Assembly: GCA_905373785.1 (NCBI GenBank)
Contig: CAJPUK010000008.1
Location: forward strand, 1-28,842
DNA: 28,842 nucleotides
Source of the DNA: an uncultured Johnsonella sp.
GTDB lineage: Bacteria; Bacillota; Clostridia; Lachnospirales; Lachnospiraceae
Direction: 5' to 3'
Below, one piece after another: positions 23,627 through 28,842 of this stretch (position 1 is its first letter; every line of letters begins with the position of its first letter). Made by a program: the position numbers and the translations under genes. Below the pieces are notes generated by a model. That model saw only the letters and a program-made list of their open reading frames with translations, ran no database searches and had not been told where the DNA came from.

Positions 23627-26600
23627 ATGTACTTAAAAAAGATAGAAATACATGGTTTTAAATCATTTGCAAATAAAATAGTACTGGACTTTCATGAAGG
23701 AATTACAGGCATAGTAGGTCCTAACGGCTCAGGTAAAAGCAATGTTGCAGATGCCGTCAGATGGGTGCTTGGAGAGCAAAGTGCCAAGCAGCTCAGAGGC
23801 GGAAATATGCAGGATGTAATATTTGCAGGAACTCAGATAAGAAAGCCGCAGGGTTTTGCCTATGTGGCAATAACCTTGGATAATTCCGACCATTCCTTAG
23901 ATATAAGCTATGAAGAGGTTATGGTATCAAGACGTATATATCGCTCGGGAGAAAGCGAATATATGATCAACGGCTCCGCATGCAGGCTTAAGGATATAAG
24001 TGAACTTTTTTTTGATACCGGTATAGGAAAAGACGGCTATTCAATAATAGGTCAGGGGCAGGTAGAAAAGATATTAAGCGGAAAGGCGGAGGACAGAAGA
24101 GAACTTTTTGACGAAGCTGCCGGAATTACAAAGTATAAAAGAAGAAAACTTTTAGCTGAGAAAAAACTTGAAAATGAAAGAGAAAATCTCCTTAGAGTAA
24201 AGGACATATTGTCGGAGCTTTCAAGACAGGTAGGTCCCTTGGAAGAGCAGTCAAAAACTGCAAGGGAATATCTTAAGCTAAGAGAAGAATTAAAAAACCA
24301 TGATATCAATATATTTGTAAATGAGACCGATAAGCTAAGAAATGACAGCTTAAATGCAGGTGAACACGAGCTTATTGTAGCTGAGGAGCTGGAGGGCTTA
24401 AATAAAGAACTTGAAGAGTTAAATAAAAGATATGAAGAGCTTGACAAGGCGACAGCAGAGCTTGACGAGGAAATAGACAGGGTAAAAGGCGATATCAATA
24501 ATTCAAGTCTTAAAATCAGTGATTTTGAAGGAAAGGTTGCCTTATATACTGAACAAGTAAGTAATAATAAACAAAATGATAAAAATATTGAGTTAAGACT
24601 TAATACCATATCGGCGGATATAGAAAGAAAAAATGCCGATATACTTAGATATCGGGAAGATATAAAAAGCCTTAACGAAAAACAACAATCACAAAATGCT
24701 GAAATAGAAAAACTTGAAGATGAGGTCAAGTCCAAGAATGTATTTATTGCAGATGTGGAAAGTAATATCTCAGAAAGCAAAAGTGAGATATTAAAAAGCC
24801 TTAATGAAAAATCATCCATACTTACAAGAAATCAAAAGTATGAAACTTTAATAGAGCAGATACGCATAAGAAAAAGCGAAGCGGCTCAAAAGATTATAGA
24901 TATTAAAACAAATGAAGCCGGATTAAGGTCTGATTTTGATAAAGAAAGCCAAAAGCTTTCCGCTCTTAAACTTGAAGAGGGCAAAAAACAGACAAAGCTT
25001 GATGAGGTACTAAAACAGATCGGCGAAAAAGCTTCTGAAATAAATACACTGAATGACAATGTATCAAGGCTGCAAAAAGAATACCAGCACTACAATGCAA
25101 GGCTTGAGAGTCTTAAAAATATAGCTGAAAAGTATGAGGGCTATGGAAATTCCGTAAAAAAAATAATGGAAAGTAATAGCATATCCTCACAGGGTGTACA
25201 CGGAGTTATAGCCGATATTATTAAGACCGAGAAAAAATATGAGCTTGCAATAGAAACGGCACTTGGAGGAAGAATACAGAATATTGTTACCGATACGGAA
25301 GATACCGCCAAGAATCTAATAGATTATCTGAAAAAAAATAAATTCGGAAGGGCTACATTTATACCGCTTACTGCTGTAAAAGAAAGTAAGGATATAAAGG
25401 ATGTACCTATATTAAATGAAGACGGAGTGCTTGGTACGGCTTCAAAACTTGTATCGGCTGACAGAATATACAGCCCACTGGTATCCAACCTGCTTGGGCG
25501 TATAATTGTAGTTTCCGATATAGAAAAAGCGGTTGTAATAGCTAAAAAGTATAGATATGAGTATAGGCTTGTAACTTTAGAAGGAGATCTGTTTAATACC
25601 GGAGGTTCTATAAGCGGAGGAGCTTATAAGAATACAAGCAATCTTCTCGGGAGAAAAAGAGAACTTGAGGAGCTTGAAGCAAGTATTAATAGCACACTTA
25701 AAGAAGAAGAGAAACTAAGACTTGAGCTTGAGATGCAAAGTAAAAAATATGAGGAGCTTAAAAAAAGCAGAAATGAGTTAAATAATGCTTTGCATGAAAT
25801 GCAAGTGGAAGTTTCGGCTCTTAGTGTAAGTGTAGATGCCTATGATAAAAAACTAAAAGACAGTAACCGAGCCACCTTAGAGTTTATGGAAGAAAGAACG
25901 AGGCTTGAAGAGGAAGAGGCTGCGTTGTCAAAAGAAAAGCTTGAACTTATTAAAGAGCTTGAAAATATACAAAACATTCATAAAAAAATAGAAACAGATG
26001 TAAGCGAAGCCGAATCGGGCATTGAAACTTACAGACTTGAAAGAGAAGAGCTTTTACAAAAACTTTCAGATTTAAGACTTAGCATATCAAGTACCGGGCA
26101 AAGTATAAGTTTTAATAATGAGAATGTAGAGAGATTAAAACTTGAAATACAAAGTCTTGAGGAAGAAAAACTAAGGCTTTACAAGGAGAAAGAAGAGAAT
26201 AAGGACTTACTGTCAAAAAGGCAGGAAGACATAAGTTCAAGTAAATTTAAGATAGATGAATTAAAATTACAGATAGCAGAATTGCAGGAAGAGGAGCTTA
26301 AGTATGCAAAACTTAAGTCTGAGCAGATAAAAAAACAAAAAGAGGCATTTGCTAAGAAAGACGAATTAAGTAAATCTATTTCCGGTTTGGAAAAGGAAAC
26401 TTACAGACTTACAACCCAAAAAGAAAAGATTGAAGAAAGACTTGCACAACTTTCAAACTATATGTGGCAGGAGTATGAAATAACTCTAAGTACGGCAAAA
26501 GAACAGTTTGAAAAGCCGGAGAGTTCCGATTTATCCTTGGCAGAGGTACAAAAAATCATTCTTGATATTAAGAAGAAGATAAAAGAGCTTGGAGATATCA

Positions 26601-27202
26601 ATGTGCACTCTATTGAGGAATACCAAGAAGTATCCGACAGATATGAACTTATGAAAACTCAATATGAGGATATAATAAGTGCGGAAGCCTCCCTGATAGA
26701 AATCATAGAAAATCTTGATGAACTGATGAGAAAACAATTTTCGGAAAAGTTTGTTGAGATCAACGAGCAATTCAATAAGGTATTTGTAGAGCTTTTCGGA
26801 GGAGGAGCCGGAGTTTTGAAACTGGAGGAGGGTGTTGACTTGCTTGAGGCAGGAATCAGTATTATATCCCAACCTCCGGGGAAAAAGCTTCAAAATATGA
26901 TGCAGCTTTCAGGTGGAGAAAAGGCACTTACAGCCATATCACTGCTTTTTGCAATACAAAACTTAAAACCTTCGCCCTTTGCTTTATTGGACGAGATAGA
27001 GGCGGCTTTAGACGACTCTAATGTAGATAGATTTGCCAATTATTTGCATAAGCTCAGTAACAGAACTCAGTTTATAGTAATCACTCACAGAAGGGGTACT
27101 ATGGTAAGTGCCGACAGACTTTACGGTATCACCATGCAGGAAAAGGGCATATCGACATTGGTATCTGTAAACCTGGTAGAAGGAGAGTTATCTGATAATT
27201 AA
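23627..27202 (+). CDS. smc: Chromosome segregation protein SMC
   Basis: SMC is the condensin ATPase that organises and segregates the nucleoid with ScpA and ScpB. The 1191 residues are full length. Order of parts: head half with Walker A GPNGSGKS (31-38) and VRWVLGEQSAKQLRGG, a coiled coil (about 165-500), the hinge (about 515-640, GVHGVIADIIKTEKKYELAI and FGRATFIPL) with FNTGGSISGGA after it, the returning coiled coil to about 1010, then the second head half with signature LSGGE (1094-1098) and Walker B FALLDEIEAALDD. The ribosome site TAGGAG overlaps the rnc stop. ftsY follows after 12 nt, so the three genes are almost certainly one operon. Confidence 0.97.
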   Translation: MYLKKIEIHGFKSFANKIVLDFHEGITGIVGPNGSGKSNVADAVRWVLGEQSAKQLRGGNMQDVIFAGTQIRKPQGFAYVAITLDNSDHSLDISYEEVMVSRRIYRSGESEYMINGSACRLKDISELFFDTGIGKDGYSIIGQGQVEKILSGKAEDRRELFDEAAGITKYKRRKLLAEKKLENERENLLRVKDILSELSRQVGPLEEQSKTAREYLKLREELKNHDINIFVNETDKLRNDSLNAGEHELIVAEELEGLNKELEELNKRYEELDKATAELDEEIDRVKGDINNSSLKISDFEGKVALYTEQVSNNKQNDKNIELRLNTISADIERKNADILRYREDIKSLNEKQQSQNAEIEKLEDEVKSKNVFIADVESNISESKSEILKSLNEKSSILTRNQKYETLIEQIRIRKSEAAQKIIDIKTNEAGLRSDFDKESQKLSALKLEEGKKQTKLDEVLKQIGEKASEINTLNDNVSRLQKEYQHYNARLESLKNIAEKYEGYGNSVKKIMESNSISSQGVHGVIADIIKTEKKYELAIETALGGRIQNIVTDTEDTAKNLIDYLKKNKFGRATFIPLTAVKESKDIKDVPILNEDGVLGTASKLVSADRIYSPLVSNLLGRIIVVSDIEKAVVIAKKYRYEYRLVTLEGDLFNTGGSISGGAYKNTSNLLGRKRELEELEASINSTLKEEEKLRLELEMQSKKYEELKKSRNELNNALHEMQVEVSALSVSVDAYDKKLKDSNRATLEFMEERTRLEEEEAALSKEKLELIKELENIQNIHKKIETDVSEAESGIETYRLEREELLQKLSDLRLSISSTGQSISFNNENVERLKLEIQSLEEEKLRLYKEKEENKDLLSKRQEDISSSKFKIDELKLQIAELQEEELKYAKLKSEQIKKQKEAFAKKDELSKSISGLEKETYRLTTQKEKIEERLAQLSNYMWQEYEITLSTAKEQFEKPESSDLSLAEVQKIILDIKKKIKELGDINVHSIEEYQEVSDRYELMKTQYEDIISAEASLIEIIENLDELMRKQFSEKFVEINEQFNKVFVELFGGGAGVLKLEEGVDLLEAGISIISQPPGKKLQNMMQLSGGEKALTAISLLFAIQNLKPSPFALLDEIEAALDDSNVDRFANYLHKLSNRTQFIVITHRRGTMVSADRLYGITMQEKGISTLVSVNLVEGELSDN

Positions 27203-27214
27203 GGAGAAATATTT

Positions 27215-28165
27215 ATGGAAGAGAAGAAAAAAGGTTTTTTCAGTAAATTGGTAGCAGGTCTAAGTAAGACCAGAAATGCTATTGTAAGCAGTATAGAGAA
27301 TGTATTTTTAGGCTATAATTCCATAGATGAGGACTTTTATGAAGAACTCGAAGAAATACTTATCATGGGCGATATAGGTATAAAGACCTCAAGTAACATA
27401 ATAGAGGAAATAAAAACCAAGGTGAAGGATCTGCATATCAAAGACCCTTCTGAATGTAAGGAAATACTTATAAGCAGCATAAGGGAGCGCATGGAGCTTT
27501 GTGCCAGTGCCTATGAATTTGAAAATAGAAAATCCGTACTTCTTATAATCGGAGTAAACGGAGTAGGAAAAACAACCTCCGTAGGTAAACTGGCAGGGCA
27601 GTTTAAGCAAGCCGGAAGAAGGGTGCTTGTTGCAGCAGCCGATACATTCAGAGCCGGTGCTATAGAGCAGCTTAAGGAGTGGACATACAGGGCAGGAGTG
27701 GATATAATTGCACAGCAGGAGGGTTCTGATCCTGCAGCGGTTGTATATGATGCCTGCAGTGCAGCAAAGGCAAGAGATGTAGATCTGCTTATCTGTGATA
27801 CTGCCGGAAGACTGCATAATAAGAAAAATCTTATGGAAGAGCTTAAAAAGATCAACCGAATTATTGATAAGGAATATCCCGATGCCTACAGGGAAACTCT
27901 TTTGGTATTGGACGGCACTACCGGTCAGAATGCTATAGAGCAGGCAAAGCAATTTAGCGAGGTGGCGGATATTACAGGTATCATACTTACCAAGCTTGAC
28001 GGTACTGCAAAAGGAGGTATAGCGGTTGCTATACAGGCTGAACTGGGACTTCCTGTTAAGTATATAGGAGTCGGAGAAAAAATTGATGATTTGAATAAAT
28101 TTAATCCGAAAGAATTTGTTGACGCACTCTTTAATATAGAAAAAAGCAGTACTTTAGATGTATAA
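27215..28165 (+). CDS. ftsY: Signal recognition particle receptor FtsY
   Basis: FtsY is the membrane-associated GTPase that docks the SRP-ribosome complex for co-translational insertion. The 316-residue form has a short charged N-terminus instead of the long acidic domain of E. coli, as usual in Firmicutes. The N domain is at about 20-100. The G domain shows GVNGVGKT (113-120), DTFRAGAIEQL (143-153), DTAGR (195-199) and TKLDGTAKGG (259-268), followed by GVGEKIDDLNKFNP. AAGGAG precedes the ATG. It is the last gene of the rnc-smc-ftsY group; no ylxM or ffh follows in the window. Confidence 0.97.
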   Translation: MEEKKKGFFSKLVAGLSKTRNAIVSSIENVFLGYNSIDEDFYEELEEILIMGDIGIKTSSNIIEEIKTKVKDLHIKDPSECKEILISSIRERMELCASAYEFENRKSVLLIIGVNGVGKTTSVGKLAGQFKQAGRRVLVAAADTFRAGAIEQLKEWTYRAGVDIIAQQEGSDPAAVVYDACSAAKARDVDLLICDTAGRLHNKKNLMEELKKINRIIDKEYPDAYRETLLVLDGTTGQNAIEQAKQFSEVADITGIILTKLDGTAKGGIAVAIQAELGLPVKYIGVGEKIDDLNKFNPKEFVDALFNIEKSSTLDV

Positions 28166-28368
28166 TTTAATAGAGTCATAAATAAATTCGTATATGTAAA
28201 AATGTTACAATGTAAGAGAGTATTTATCTATTTATCACAGCCCAAATATCACCAAATCTGTAATACGATCTTTATGAGGACGGCTTGGAAGCAGATAATA
28301 TATACTTTGCTTAAGGTGTAACTGATAAAAGGTACAAAAGGAACAGTTTATTAAGGGAAAGGTAGCGG

Positions 28369-28842
28369 ATGAAAAAATTAACACTGGAGAATTTTAAGAA
28401 GGCAGCAGATACAGTAAAGGAAGTTACAGTTGAAACAAAGCTTATACATAGTGAGTTTTTTTCAATGCAATCAGGGAATAAGATTTATTTTAAGCCTGAA
28501 AATATGCAATATACCGGAGCATATAAGTTAAGAGGAGCATATTATAAAATATCAACACTGAGTGATGAGGAAAAAGCAAACGGTCTTATCACTGCCAGTG
28601 CAGGTAATCATGCTCAGGGACTTGCCTATGCGGCAAAGCTTGCAAAGGTTAAGGCTACGGTTTGTATGCCCATGGTAACTCCGCTTATCAAGATAAACAG
28701 AACCAAGTCCTATGGAGCTGAGGTTGTGCTGGAGGGTGATGTATTTGATGATGCCTGTGCTGCAGCTTACAGAATAGCTGAAGAGACCGGGGCATGCTTT
28801 GTGCATCCTTTTAATGATTTGGATGTTGCCACCGGTCAGGGT
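28369..28842 (+). CDS. ilvA: Threonine ammonia-lyase (threonine dehydratase), 5' part only
   Basis: The first 158 codons are present and the gene runs off the window edge with no stop. The enzyme deaminates threonine to 2-oxobutyrate with PLP. KPENMQYTGAYKLRGA contains the PLP lysine (Lys53), and SAGNHAQG (77-84) is the phosphate-binding loop. MPMVTPLIKINRTKSYGAEVVLEGD and VHPFNDLDVATGQG continue the fold. Whether it is the biosynthetic (ilvA) or catabolic (tdcB) type depends on a C-terminal domain outside the window. The ATG at 28369 follows GGGAAAGG. The 203-nt gap upstream (28166-28368) is AT-rich with only weak short hairpins, and I see no convincing promoter or riboswitch in it. Confidence 0.85.
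   Translation, partial: MKKLTLENFKKAADTVKEVTVETKLIHSEFFSMQSGNKIYFKPENMQYTGAYKLRGAYYKISTLSDEEKANGLITASAGNHAQGLAYAAKLAKVKATVCMPMVTPLIKINRTKSYGAEVVLEGDVFDDACAAAYRIAEETGACFVHPFNDLDVATGQG

Noticed and set aside
24052..24819. Long antisense frame (255 codons) inside smc
   Set aside because: Its Ser/Leu-rich product is what the coiled-coil codons of smc give on the other strand, and the sense gene is unmistakable.
28166..28368. Riboswitch or promoter before the threonine ammonia-lyase gene
   Set aside because: Only short 4-5 bp pairings and -10-like AT boxes without -35 partners are visible, so nothing is strong enough to call.
28424..28440. GTTACAGTTGAA as another copy of the repeat arm
   Set aside because: Only the first nine or ten bases match, it is inside the ilvA coding frame, and there is no inverted partner nearby.

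Overview
The window is a 28.8 kb piece of a low-GC Gram-positive chromosome. Isoleucine codon ATA and arginine codons AGA/AGG dominate, Shine-Dalgarno sites are strong, every convincing gene is on the + strand, and genes are tightly packed. The PTS proteins, DnaD plus a DnaI-type helicase loader, a CBS/DRTGG pyrophosphatase, a ~390-residue PRPP synthetase and the rpmF-plsX-rnc-smc-ftsY order point to Clostridia, most likely Lachnospiraceae. That placement is inferred from gene content and protein style; no database was searched.

Layout. (1) 1-3.4 kb: ptsH-ptsI, overlapping a Wzy-like polysaccharide polymerase. (2) 3.4-7.0 kb: a class I aminotransferase, then a manganese-dependent pyrophosphatase joined to a shikimate-kinase-like gene. 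(3) 7.0-7.6 kb: a promoter, a preQ1-I riboswitch and queT. (4) 7.8-11.5 kb: murC, then the replication pair dnaD-dnaI behind a consensus DnaA box. (5) 11.6-16.2 kb: prs followed by an unusual run of an orphan LytTR response regulator and three membrane or surface proteins, closed by a terminator. (6) 16.2-21.2 kb: cca, then ecfA1-ecfA2-ecfT-truA, with a 223-nt structured spacer between the two ATPase genes. (7) 21.5-28.8 kb: rpmF-plsX, rnc-smc-ftsY, and a truncated threonine ammonia-lyase gene running off the end.

How the genes connect. HPr and Enzyme I start the sugar phosphotransferase cascade. QueT belongs to the S-component families that can dock onto the shared EcfA1-EcfA2-EcfT module encoded 10 kb downstream. 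MurC and the polymerase serve the envelope. DnaD/DnaI, SMC and FtsY serve replication, chromosome organisation and membrane targeting.

The least explained parts are these. A family of palindromic repeats shares a GTTACAGTTCAGGTAG-like arm and lies after wzy, queT and truA; one copy supplies the 3' end of the polymerase gene. The LytTR/surface-protein locus matches no system I can name. The spacer inside the ecf operon is structured but unidentified. I see no phage, transposase, CRISPR array, rRNA or tRNA.
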